A stretch of DNA of 64,000 bases from positions 26,476,066 to 26,540,065 of the forward strand of contig NC_092467.1 in NCBI RefSeq assembly GCF_047495875.1, given 5' to 3'. The translations under genes and the position numbers were made by a program. Source of the stretch: Pithys albifrons albifrons. Its lineage: Eukaryota; Chordata; Aves; Passeriformes; Thamnophilidae. Positions 27,281 through 39,300 of the stretch are shown here, in pieces (positions within the stretch are counted from its first letter, which is position 1; each line of letters starts with the position of its first letter). The notes under the pieces are model-generated. The model worked only from the letters and a program-made list of their open reading frames with translations, ran no database searches and had not been told where the DNA came from.

Positions 27281-30200
27281 GTATGTGTGGTGACTGGCAA
27301 ATACAAGGCTGTTTTGAGCAGTACCCAAAGCATGGGGACTTCAGTGGGAGAGAGAAGGGAACGTGCCCTGTTAACCAATTCTGATACGAAACAGCTAATT
27401 TTTTGCATCACAAATCTGGAGTTGTTTCAGGGTTCAGTCCAGCCACAGGCCGAGTTTCCCCCATTGCCCTTGCTGAGACAGCCCCTGAAGGCCATTTGTG
27501 TCCCTCAGAATCAGATCTCCAGAAGGCAGAAGCTGAGATTTATTCATGTCCATGTGACAAACACTTAGCAAGAATGTAGTAACTGCATCATGAAGCTACT
27601 GCTGAGCAGTTGTCCTTAGGGTTACACAGAAAATGTATTTCTCTCAGTGATTTGAAATGTGGATGTTTACCAATGGCTTGTTAGTCACTCTGAAGTTTCA
27701 ATTCAGTTTTTAGAAATAGATAGTTGTGTATTTTAATTGCTGCCATTGCCCTTGTTTACAATCTTCATTTATTAGAGGAAATCCAAGAGGTTTCCAAACA
27801 TCCCTGGAACGCTAACCTTAAAAATTAATTATCAAGATGTTTACAACAATGTTTACACACTGTGTTTGGAAAAATATTTTGCTTCCCCAAAGAGCACTTA
27901 TTTCTTAGCAAAAAGGCTGTGGTATGTCAAGAATAACTCATGAGGCAGCACCAGTCCATCATTTCAAACCAATTTCACAATTGCAGAAGAGGTGAACAAA
28001 GTTTCCACAGGTGAACATGCCAGGAAAATTTATTCTTGTTCTTAGCCTGAACTCTATTGTGTCAGACAGCAATATTTCAGGAAATTTTAAATTTTTTTTT
28101 TTTGAAAGACGAATACAAATTTAAATGCTCCAATTCATATTGGCAAAATTAGGTGTCAGATTCATTCCTGTTTCCAGTGAGCTTAAATTTTTCTTTTGGG
28201 CATTGTAGACAGAGAACATTTTTTTCTTTTGAATTGTAGCTCCCTTTGGCACAGTTGTTTGGGTTCAGACTGCAGAGGACACACAGGGCTGGGGCAGGAG
28301 CCCTGTGTGTCTGTGCCCTGTCCAGCCCCAGTCTCTGCAGAGGCTCAAAGGCACTGCCAAAAGGCACATTTATTCCCCACAGACCACTCCAGAAGAAAGT
28401 CTCTCTACTGTGTTAGCCATCAGATATATAGTTGGGCTCATTTACAACTGGAAAAAATATGAGAGTTCATGTCTTTTATATCCCTAAATAAATAAACACT
28501 TCAGACAATACAATGGAATCACTATTTTCAAATGAGCTTTTTAATGAAGCCTGAATAGATTTCCAGCCCACATGAGCAGAAAACTAAGTAAAATCATTTG
28601 GGATTACTGTTAAAAAGCTCTTTCAAAAAAAAAAAAGAAAAAGGAAAAGCTGATCACAGGGCAGAAACCGCATTTTGCATACCAGGAGCTGGCAAAGCAA
28701 GGGGCAGCAGGGAAGAAGGTGTTAAGAGAACTGAAGATAAAAAGGTACAATTAAGAAGCTGGTGTTGGAGGAGATTACATAGAAATAGGATGAAATTTTT
28801 CTAAAAAACAAATAAGCAAACAAAGCAGCTCCCCCAGTCCTCTGATCAGCAAAGAAATCAGAACTGTCAGCTTTCATCTGCCTTGTACAATAAACCTAAA
28901 CTCAAAAGAATAGTTAAGTTTTGATTCAAGCCACACAAAGCTGATTTTTACTGGCCACAGCTTTTCCTAAATAGATGTTTTGGACTCTGAGGAACATGAG
29001 GTTTTCTAGGTTGGGGGGTTTTTTGGTATTGCTACTGTGTCAACTTTGAATTATGCATCGATTTTTAAATATGGAACTGTTCCTCTGCTTATGATGACAG
29101 GCACATTCACATCATATAAAATTGGGAATGGGGAGAGCTAAACAAAGCCAGTGAGTTCTGAATTGATCACCTAAAACATCTGCTGTATTGCTTAGGAATT
29201 GCAGCACATATGGTATATGGGAGCATCCAATATTTGGAGGCACACTACCTATGCAGAACATTCATAAAATGTCAGAAACACTCATTTTGGCCATTTCAGT
29301 CTTAACTCTGAATGTTCTTCTTTAAAATAAAATGCATACAATTATTTTGGGGTTTATTTTTCTGTTTTATCATGTAATTTGATTGCAATCAACTTAGCTC
29401 CTGCCCTAAGTCTCCCCTATGTTTCTGTACAGCACTGGGAATACTAATGGAGTTCAAAACAAAAACAAGAACATAATGGAAAAGAGAAAAAAAATTATCA
29501 TCTAAATGTGATCCTTCCTATCTCAGCCACACGACTCCTTGCACTAATTCTGAATCTCAGCAGTATTATGGTACAGTAACCCCACAGCAACCTTCACACA
29601 GTATCTGTTAACAAAGAATCAGCAATATGTATTTTGAACAGGGTTTTAATCTGATGCAACAATCCTGCTATATCATGCTCCAGTCTTGCCAAGAGCAAGG
29701 ATGTGACATTTTTCAAGAATAACTGACCTAGGAGTGAATTAGGCACCCAGGTGCTTTCTAAGCACTAATGTGTTTTTGAGAATCTGGTTCTGAGCATCAA
29801 AATCTCACTAAAACAGGTCAGATTGGAGCTTCTGATTTTGTGCTTAAAAATAGTAAGGCAAAATATCTCAAATCATCAAGCAAAAGTATTTTTTTAAATC
29901 CCACTGCCCAATTATTGGCTTTGTGGTCCCATGAAATTAAGCTATTTTGCAAGCTTGGCTTTGATTTGGGGGAGATAAGAAAGGCTGGACTGTCACATCC
30001 ACTCAGACTACATCACAGTGGAAGAGAGAACTACTGCACAAACCAGGGAAAATACCAAATGGGGTATTGGAGCCACAGAGGCATAGGAGCCATTAGGTTG
30101 AAAATAAATTCTTCAACAGGAAACTAATCTAGGGGACAGGTTCAGAAAAGATAGCAGAGATCAGCTAAAATACTTGTAATTTCTCTTGCCAGAGTTTCCT

Positions 30201-30584
30201 GTAACCAGTTCAAGCTCAGATAGAGGGAAGGGTGAGCCATGAATCAACACTTAACCAAGTCTCTCTGGTAAACTTATTATTTGTTGCAGTCTCTGTTGCA
30301 GAACTCAAGACAAAAGGCTTTCCCCCTGCAGATAAACAGTAATGAAAGTGCCTGTGCTTTCTCACTGCTGAGAATCTTATCCACTGGTAAAATCAGTAAC
30401 AAGTTGCATAATTCTTAAAATCTCTCCAAAATTTATTGGATTACATTCTACAAGTGATTACAAATAAACCCAAATTACATTCTACAAGTGATTACAAATT
30501 TACCTTTTATATCATCAGGCAAACTGTAAAGATCTTACTCACTTTTTTCAAGCTTTGTATTTCAGAATTTTAAAATCTTTCTAG
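27281..30584. other. Non-coding stretch (candidate intron)
   Basis: No gene or clear transposable element is seen. It contains a T-run at about 28089-28101, an A-run at about 28624-28637 and a small direct duplication near its end (30440-30499, listed separately). If the flanking candidate exons are real, this is the intron between them. Confidence 0.5.
30440..30499. repeat. Short tandem duplication, 26-bp unit, 34-bp period
   Basis: A 26-bp sequence beginning ATTACATTCTACAAGTG occurs at 30440-30465 and again without change at 30474-30499, with 8 bases between copies. It looks like a recent small local duplication. No function is suggested. Confidence 0.9.
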
Positions 30585-30692
30585 GATGGCCAAAAGGTTG
30601 AGTCAGGTACCAGTTTTGACAATTCCAGATCAAATAAACAGAAGGCAGCACGGAACCCAAATTACAACACGCAAAACCATGTATCATTTAAA
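30585..30692 (+). other. Candidate internal exon (108 nt), gene not identified
   Basis: The segment follows a CTTTCTAG acceptor and ends AAA before GTAAGT, a consensus donor. Two frames are open. The one that continues the phase of the 27201-27280 candidate reads RMAKRLSQVPVLTIPDQ at its start. The other, in phase 0 with 36 whole codons, begins DGQKVESGTSFDNS. That two frames stay open weakens the coding argument. A non-coding RNA exon is also possible. I recognise no domain. Confidence 0.2.
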
Positions 30693-33600
30693 GTAAGTTC
30701 AGTGCCCAGCCAGCATTGTCCAGTTTAGTGCGATCATTATTTCTAGCACTGGAAGGATTAAATATGGTATTTAATGAAACCCCATTGTGTACTTAATGAC
30801 GGCCAGCTGAGTAATTCTGAAAATTAAAAGCTTATTTTCTCTTTTTGTACCCTAAGGTCATTGTGAAACCAAACAGGGGAAAACTCACAGCTCACATTAT
30901 TTGTACCACAAACCTATTCTAAACCTAAAAGGCCTCAATTTTTGTAAGAAAACCAAAATTTAGAGCTTTTTTAAAGAGCATATCATAAAAGCAAAAATAT
31001 TGCTAAAGCAGATAGAATTCTGTGAGGGCTCCCTCTTTTGGCAAAAAAATAAAAGCTTCACAGATCATCATGTAAAGCTTTTCACAAGGGTTTTTTTGCT
31101 TTCTGGAGTACAAAGCTCACATCACACACACAGCCTGGCCTTAAGGTATTTTATCTTCTAGGGAAGACCTCATCTGCACAAAAGCCTTCATTTACCAAGA
31201 CAGTACAGAGAATGCTGCTGCTCTTCAATTTTGGAGTTACCTGCACCGTCCTTTGATTTTGCAGAGCACTTGGAGCACAAGGAACTACTCAAAATTCCAC
31301 TTTTCCCCCCAAGAGCTTGCTGGGAGCTAAGAGTTATAGGACTGACCAGAAGTGGGGCAGAAACAGAAGCAATTTGGCATTGGCTGGGATAAAAATCACG
31401 GGATTACTCAAGAAAATAGGTCACAGAGGACAGGCCAAAGAACAAGTGTGAAGAATGGCTTTTTACTGATTAGTCCCTTCCTGGGAAGTGTGCCAGGAAG
31501 TACAGAAGGTCCCCAAGACATTTCCTTTTAATGCTCAGGCCAAGTTTCACTGTGTAACTTTTCCATGGAAGCTCAGGGTTAGAGTTAAGCTGTCAAATGG
31601 AAAGACATGTAGAAATTTTTTGTGACTGTTGGGATTGTTGTTGTCAAAGCTTTTTTCCTGGACATGGGGTGCTGATGTTTTGGGAAGGAGCATGGCCCTG
31701 AGCATGGGCTGCACTAGCAAAGTGCTGCACCTGACTTTGCAGTTCCCTGGGGGCTGCCATGCCCAAGGTAGGAAAATCTGTGCACCCGAGTTGTTACCAC
31801 ATTCCTCAGTTAAATGGCTTTTGGAGTCAGTTTGCAACACCTACAAACAATTTAAGGCAAGTTCTTTAGCTTTTACTTGTACCAGACCCATAGACCTATT
31901 CATATTAATTTGGCCTGGGATAGGAAATAACAGATAGAAAGACAGATATATTCATACAATATGTATGAAAGCATATATACATATATATATTTAAAAAACC
32001 ACACACTCCTTTCCTATATATAATATATATATTATATATATTTATATTTTTATATATATATAAATAAAGATAGTACAGCTTTGGATAACTTTCTTTTTCC
32101 TTCTCTGTAATTTGCATCAGCTGATGTTCTGAAACTCATTTTTTACAATGGGAGCTTTCTAGAAACTTTTGTTAAGGGTTATTGAAATTTAAAAGTTCAT
32201 TATGTTGTAATTCTCTCATCTAGGTCTCAAAGGCTTTTGTGTTACTGGTGTCCTGTGGGGAGACTAAGCAAGGGGGTGCTGCTTACATGAAGTTAGGGAG
32301 AGCTCCTTGAAAACATGACAGGTATTATGGGGTCTTTCAGTTTAAATACCCTGTCTGCAGAAGGCAGATTATTCTGAATTTGTACACATAAAGAGAATAT
32401 CATGCTAACTTTTTATTAAAAATTAAAATCTTTTGAGTCACAACAGAAATCAATATACCACAATCTGAGTGAAGTAGAATGATGATCCTGTGGTTAAGTA
32501 ATTGAAAAGGGAATTGAGTAATCTGTCATTCTCCCTGCTCTGGGCATCTTAAGCACTGCATTGTAGGCTCCTAAAAGAGTTAAGCATCATGTTTTCCAAA
32601 GCAATTTCAGCAAGCAAGACGACATTTTGAGTACAGACCTAAACACAAGTCTGGGTTTTACAGTTTGCACATCCTGGAAGTCTGACCTTTTCTAACATCT
32701 TGGACTGAGAAATGAGATGGTTCAAACAGCTGAGCTTAACAGCATGGACAGTAAGAATTACAGGCATGTCCACATGACCTGATACAGCAGAGTGTTGCCC
32801 ATCCCTAACTCGGCAGGTGAGAACCGACTGTGGTTGTAAAATCATTCAGAAATGTGAGGCTGGGAAGGAGCTCAGAAATATGCAGAGCAGTGCTGAACAC
32901 AGTCCCTCTGGCTTAGAGCAACACTAGACTTACCTGCAACTGGCTTTGCAAAGCATCCTAAGAAGTCTGACTCCTTAAATCACTCCTGAAAATGAGGCTA
33001 AACTTCCTAAAGTACTTATGCATTGCTCTGTATAGTGTTGCAGAGGTCAAGTTCTAAATTCAAGAGCTCTTCTGAAAACTGAACTGCACCACTCAGCAAA
33101 AAGGCTGTTGTATTTCCTTCCCTTCATTCTTTTCCTCTTTTACCAGCACAACTTTGTTTTATCTGGGATAACATTGTGCACTGTTGAGATATTAGACTAA
33201 GTTTTTTGTGCTCAGATTGTCCCTTGCTGTATGTATGTACATAATGACATACATCACTGCCTGTTTATACTGTGGGATAAATTGGGGTGAGGAGGGCACC
33301 TATGGATAATCACTATGATTTAAAGAATGAAGGCAACACAGTTGGGACAAGATGGATGGTGAAGACAGGCAAATCATGATACAATTCTGGATGAAAATAT
33401 ACCAGAGTAAACAGTATAGGCAAAACCTGTTAAAGCTTCAGTATGGATCTGAATAGCTCCCAGCATCTGGAATGATGCTTCTTTTCATGCCATGCTGTCA
33501 GTGCCTTCCTTGCATCCAACTGCAGCACCTTAGGAAGAGAAGTGTTTGCCTTCATTTTGCATTTGCCTGCCTTTTGTCACAGCCTTAATTTCATTGAATA

Positions 33601-36304
33601 TCTGGGTTTTGTATCCTTATAAAATGTGCTGTTCAAGCTTCCAGCAGACATGCAGATTAGCCTTATCCTAAAGCACCTCATCTCCATTTATCCCAGGAAA
33701 ATTAGTCACGTAAATTAGAAGTCATTACCAAAGGCTACAAAAACCTTTAGCAAAGGCTTGTTGACAGGCTAAACATGTTTAAAATACTTTTAGGTCTGAG
33801 GGTGGGAAGAGAGAGTTATGTATGTAGAGGAGAGGTGAGGAAAGAGGAATACCATCAGGAGAAGTAAATTCTGGCAGAGAAAATGAGGCTGCGTTAATCT
33901 GTATTCAGTCCTAAAGAAAGACTTACACCATTGTATGCTGCCACAGTGATATATAATACAGGACATTTAAAATGCCAAGCAATAAAAGTGTATTTTCTTC
34001 ATTACGTTGAATTACGTTTTCTTCATTCATTTCGTTGAATGCTTTGATCTTCCCATTTTACACTGTAAGTTTGATTCATCATTACTTTCCAGTAAGAAGC
34101 TGACACTTTTGATTGTGGAAAGAAGAATTCTTATCTAATTGCAACTTGTAAGCACAGGATTTAGTGTATTGTTGCCTGAAAAAATGGAACTGTCTAAATT
34201 ATTTTCCCTGAAACTAACATCCTCAACAAATAAAAGCAACATACAATAGCTGAGCATAATTAAAGAAAAATGACACCTACTGTTACATGAATAAAAAAAA
34301 TATGTTGATGACAAGAAATGGAAAATTGTGATTTCCCTGCAGTTTTGGTAAAACACAAAAAAAATCACATTTCAGTTCTTTTAACACATTTGTTCAATGA
34401 ATTGGAAAAAACAGCAATCCCACCCTCTAAAGCAGCCTGTAATGTACAGTTCTTTCCCTGCAGTCCGAGCCATGCATGTCAGACATTTTGGCTGTGCTGT
34501 GTGTGCACAGCAGCCCTGCCTGAGTGTCCGGCCACCAGCAGCCCCTTCCTCAGCAATGGCACAGAAAGGAGAAACAGATCTGGGCATGGAGAAAACCTCT
34601 GTTAAAGCTTCCTATTTACAGCTTCACTTTCAACAGCCATTTTGATCTTTTAAGATGTCTGTACATATTTTATACAATCAGGTTTCAAGCAACTTTCTGC
34701 TTCTTCAAACCTTGTTTTTTTATATTTTCCACTTTATTGCTCATCATCCTTGCTCCCTCACATATGCTTATCTATTCCCTTTGCCAATATTAAACAACTC
34801 GCAGAAAACCACTGGTAACAAAACATGTAATATTCTGTTATCATTTGGCATTTTACCATCCAAAGCTTAGGATATTTGTCTTTTTTCTCTTTGTTTTCAG
34901 CACTGTCCTGTTTTGCCCCTCCCCACAGCATTCACATATTCATTACAGATGCCTTGATAAACTTGTTTTTGACTCCATGGGATATGAATAAGGTTATGGA
35001 AATCACCTATCTATAGCAATACTTGATAACAAATATGCAGTGATAGCTCAGAGATGTATTAGTCCCCATTCTCAACAGCATAAGAACAGTATAATTTCTA
35101 ACCTGTTGCAGCAAACGCTGTCCTGACATTAGCAAGTTTTCCAGCCCACTCTGAGATCATTCTACTGCAGCTACTTTCCTGCTGTACCCAAGAAAGTTTG
35201 AAATTACACTGGATATTTCTACCCAAGTTGGCAATGCAGCTTTGACTTCAGAGGAGATACATTCAGACAATAATGTGTAATGTATTTATAGAAATACACC
35301 TAGAATATGACTAGCTATTACAAAAGAACTGTTACTATCTACTAGAATTAACTATTACATGTAAGCAAATACATACACAGACACAAGAAACACAATAAAT
35401 CCCCCAAAAGACAAAAAACCCTATCTAATTATGTATCTTCAGTGCTTGCAAATGTCAGGTCTCAAGTATTGGTCAAAATAGAGATCATTACTCCCAGAAG
35501 GCACATAGTAATTTATGACTGGGTTTGCAAGACCAAAAAAAATCACCCAAAATGGCTACACTAGAATTCAGGTCATACTGCAGCAACCATGGGGTCAGCA
35601 GCTGTGTGAGGGATGCAGCCAAAAGCTGTCCAGGAGCCACTGGCCTTTTCTAGAGACATAAGAAACACTCTACATGAGTCACCTTCTCAACCACCTGCAA
35701 ACTGCATATCAACAAGCTCTCAAAATAGCAAAATCATAGTGGGGGGTGGACATATGCATCTCTCCATGTGGAACAGGATCTCCAGTTAGCAATAATAAAT
35801 AAGTAATGAAAAGGCTTTTTTGCAAGACTAAAATATGTTTTTCAAACATCCAGTTACTGAAAAATGTGGTTTTAAACTGTGAAATTTGACACTGGCTGCA
35901 CAAGACTTCCAGAGCTGGAGAAAGGCCTTGCAAATGTGACAACAACCACCTTGAAGATTAGTGCCCATTTTACCAATATTTCCCTTCTCATGGGTATAAG
36001 GTCATATTTCACCTTGATTCATTACATGGAAAATTGTTCTCTGACTTGCCAACTGTTGGCACAAACCCCAGTATTGGGGCAGAAGAACTAGCTGTGTAGC
36101 ACACCTGAATATCATGTAACATCCAGGAAACTGAGCTCTAAGCCAGTTATTCCAGTCTCAGTGTGGTGCTGTGCTTGCCCACCCAGCCACCACTGAAGGC
36201 AGCTGTCACTCAGTAGCTGCTGTCCCTGCCTGGAGGCAGAGTAACCATTGCTGTATATGGAAAAGGACCAATCAGATTAGAAAACACTTATTGACATTAA
36301 GCAT
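30693..36304. other. Non-coding stretch with AT microsatellite
   Basis: No supported gene. A third phase-compatible open segment begins at 31162 after TATCTTCTAG and runs 55 codons to a TAA at 31328-31330. I see no AATAAA close downstream, so it is a weak terminal-exon candidate. The AT-dinucleotide region at about 31973-32065 is listed separately. A small duplication of an ATTACGTT/TTCTTCATT motif lies at about 33997-34040. Confidence 0.5.
31973..32065. repeat. AT-dinucleotide microsatellite, self-complementary
   Basis: Two TA-rich runs (31973-31991 and 32015-32065), separated by about 20 bases of mixed sequence, consist almost wholly of alternating T and A with occasional TT or AA interruptions. 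Such tracts can form hairpins or cruciforms and often vary in length between individuals. The tract also gives spurious low-complexity open frames on the minus strand. Confidence 0.9.
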
Positions 36305-36352
36305 CCATTAGATGATCTCCCAGGGTCCCTTCCAACCCCAATGATTCTGTGA
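36305..36352 (+). mobile_element. CR1 LINE 3' tail fragment
   Basis: The terminal CR1 motif is present in order: 'ttagatgatctcc', 'agggtcccttccaacccc' and 'atgattctgtg'. Only about 48 bp are recognisable, so this is a strongly 5'-truncated or decayed insertion on the plus strand. Confidence 0.8.
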
Positions 36353-39300
36353 AATATTCTTTTCTGTCAATAAACACAAGCAGATCTGATCAAATATTGA
36401 TTTCCAGCACGGCTCTTTCCAAGGCAGCCTTCTTTTTCTATATAACATTGTGAGGGAGTCAAGTGATGGCGAGGATGAGGAATGTTTCCCACTACCATGT
36501 CTCTCTTTTGAAGCCTCAGGGAGTTCTCTACAGATTCAAGAGAAACAAAACACATATGACTTTGAAGACAGCAAGTTCTTTCTTAGGACTGTCACTACTG
36601 CTTTGGGTGTGAGGGGTTTTTCTTGGATTATTCAAAGAAGAAGTTTTGTACCAGGATTTGGATGAGCCCTTCAGCAAGTTGACTCCACAAGCCTCTTTTT
36701 CAAATCTAAGATATCAATAAAAACAAAAGGAACAAAGAAACAAGACTATTCCCCAACAATTTAGCCTGGGCAGAATTCTTGTTGCAGAAAAGGGAAAATC
36801 GTCACTTCCCTCCAGTAAATGATGGGTATTTCTGCTGATATTCCCTTCCCATGAAAGATTTTTGGATACTGTCGTGTTGGATAAGAGCCCTTAAGTGTTT
36901 GGGTTAAGGGACAGTCCTTGATCCACACTATCAAAATATTTGCTAGGCCTAGTAGATGGTCTCCATCCAACCAGCCCTGGGGCCCTTCACAGGAGCACTG
37001 CATGGGCAGGTATCTCTTCTGTAGCCTGTTCCATGAGTAAATCCTGCCTAATCTTCTCCTCTACTGCTGTCCTTTTCCTTTTATCCTCTCACCCTTTCCA
37101 TTCTACACATCAGAGCTCACTGCAAGGACACAGCAGAGTGAAATTCCTATTAACAATTCCTTAAGGGCAATGGAGTTGTATACATTTCATTCCCTTTGCT
37201 GAGGATGAAGTGCAGGCCTGGCATGTAGCTCTGACCTGTTTCTCCTCAGAAACCATAGCAGAGAGGAAGCAGGAAAAGGCATGGTCATTCCACATGAGCG
37301 ATGTAGGACACACCAAGGCAGAGGATCTCTTCTCATGCAAGAGCAGGATTTGATGTTTCCCTTCTGCTTCTGTAGTAATGTTTCCTGGTTGGGGAAGATT
37401 CTATTGAATTTCTGTAAAAAAAATCAAAATGTGACCTCCAGCATTAAAAGGAGTGTTGTTTATTTATTCTTCAATTTCCCCTAAAAGTTGCCCAATATAC
37501 AAAGCAAGTGGCATTACTGCAGGGCACATCACAAGCATTTTGAGAGAGTAGGTAAGAACAAGGAAAACTCTTCCGCTGAGCTCCTCTTTTTCAGAAGCAT
37601 CTTTCTATGATCAGGACTGAGTTGCTTTGTTTTCTTTCTTTCCTTTTTTATTTAATTGCTTTCCCTATATTGTACCAGATTATTTTTTTCTTGATTGCAG
37701 AACACATTTTCAGTCTGGAATAATTTTTAACTACTTCATTAAATTGTCCGAAAATACAAAGAATTTTAAAACATTGTGCTTTTATGATGTGAAAATCCAT
37801 TCTAGAGCTTAATGGAGCTACTGCTGTGAAATCATAAATCAGCATGGGCAAAACAATGAACCATAATATTTTGCGCTGATGTGGGAGGAACAGTTTTTGG
37901 CCTTTATATAACTTGCAATCTATGTTAAGCAAGAAGTATTAAGGCTGACTTAGAGGCACTGTCAGGGCTTGAAAACAGGTATGGTAAAGGAATACAATTC
38001 ATTATTACTTAGCAAACAGTGTAAACTCAGGCCCTTTTTAAAAAGTCAGTCAAACCCTGCAGTAGTTCTGTGTTTCTGAAACTCAGCTGTCCATTTTTAA
38101 TGGAGAATGGAAAAATACCTTGTGGGGATATAGAGCAATTTAAGGCATTATGAAGACAAAATACTAAGTACCACTTCTTACTGTACACACCATTTCATCA
38201 GGGCATTTTTAATCAGCAGGCCTCTGAGAGCGCCGGGCTCAGCTCCACAATATTTAATGTCGATGGCTGCTGGTTAGCAGGGGTGGCAATTCTGCTTAGT
38301 GGGGACATCTTCCCTGATTTAGCAGTGATTAGTGCTTCTCAGGCTCCTGCTGACTGGCGCTGCTCCTTCCTCTAACAATAGCTGCTTGCTTTCCTCAGCT
38401 CTTCTGCATGTTAGAAATTGTGTTTAGTGTTTTTCCAGCTCCCTTTCCTTCCTGCCTGGCTCCTCATTTCCTAGAGAGAGCTTTGGGCCCAAGGAGAGGG
38501 CCCTTCTGCACGACCAGGCTGCTGGGGGTGCCCAGCTGGCAGCGTGGCACTGCTGTGGGAGCCTTCAGGCCCCTTCTCAATGCACTCAGCATTGAATTCC
38601 TCCTCCATGGATCTGTCCAGTGGTGACAAAAAACTTTGGCCCAAGTTTTCAGTCCCCTCATTGTCTTAGGAAGTGAAACTTCTATGACCTACTTCATCTG
38701 TTCAACAGAGAGCTCAGCAGAGACCATCCATTTAAGAAATTCAACGGCTTTTTGTTAATGTTATTTGGTCTTTTTCTTTGGGACAGAATTATTGTTTTGC
38801 ACATTCTGGTTTTAGTGTGCTCACACATTAAATACCAGTAAATGTATTAGTGGTGCTGAAGTCTGCTAAAATTCCAGACTTGCTATTTCAATCATGTACT
38901 TTAATATGTGATATCAAATGACTGTTTTCTTCCCAACTTGGTTAAAACAGTGATTGTTCTTTTATGGGTGGGGCTGGTTAAGTGATGCTTCATTAAATTC
39001 CTAGGGAAAAATGTCTTGCAGGTTTTGATAATTAATTTTATTTAAATTTACTAACAATGGAGCCTGAATAGAATCCTGATTTAGTGAAATAAAATAACAG
39101 AATCAGTCCTTGGTGTTTCTTTCTTTTCACTGTAGAACAATATCTTTCTTCCTTCACAGGACACTTTGGGCTCATTATATTGGCAGTGGATGATACTATG
39201 TCTAAAATATCAGTTACCTATTATTGGTTTTGCCATAAACTTTTCATGTAATCTTCAGCAGTTTACTAGTTTATCATTTAACCTCACACTGTCCTCTACC

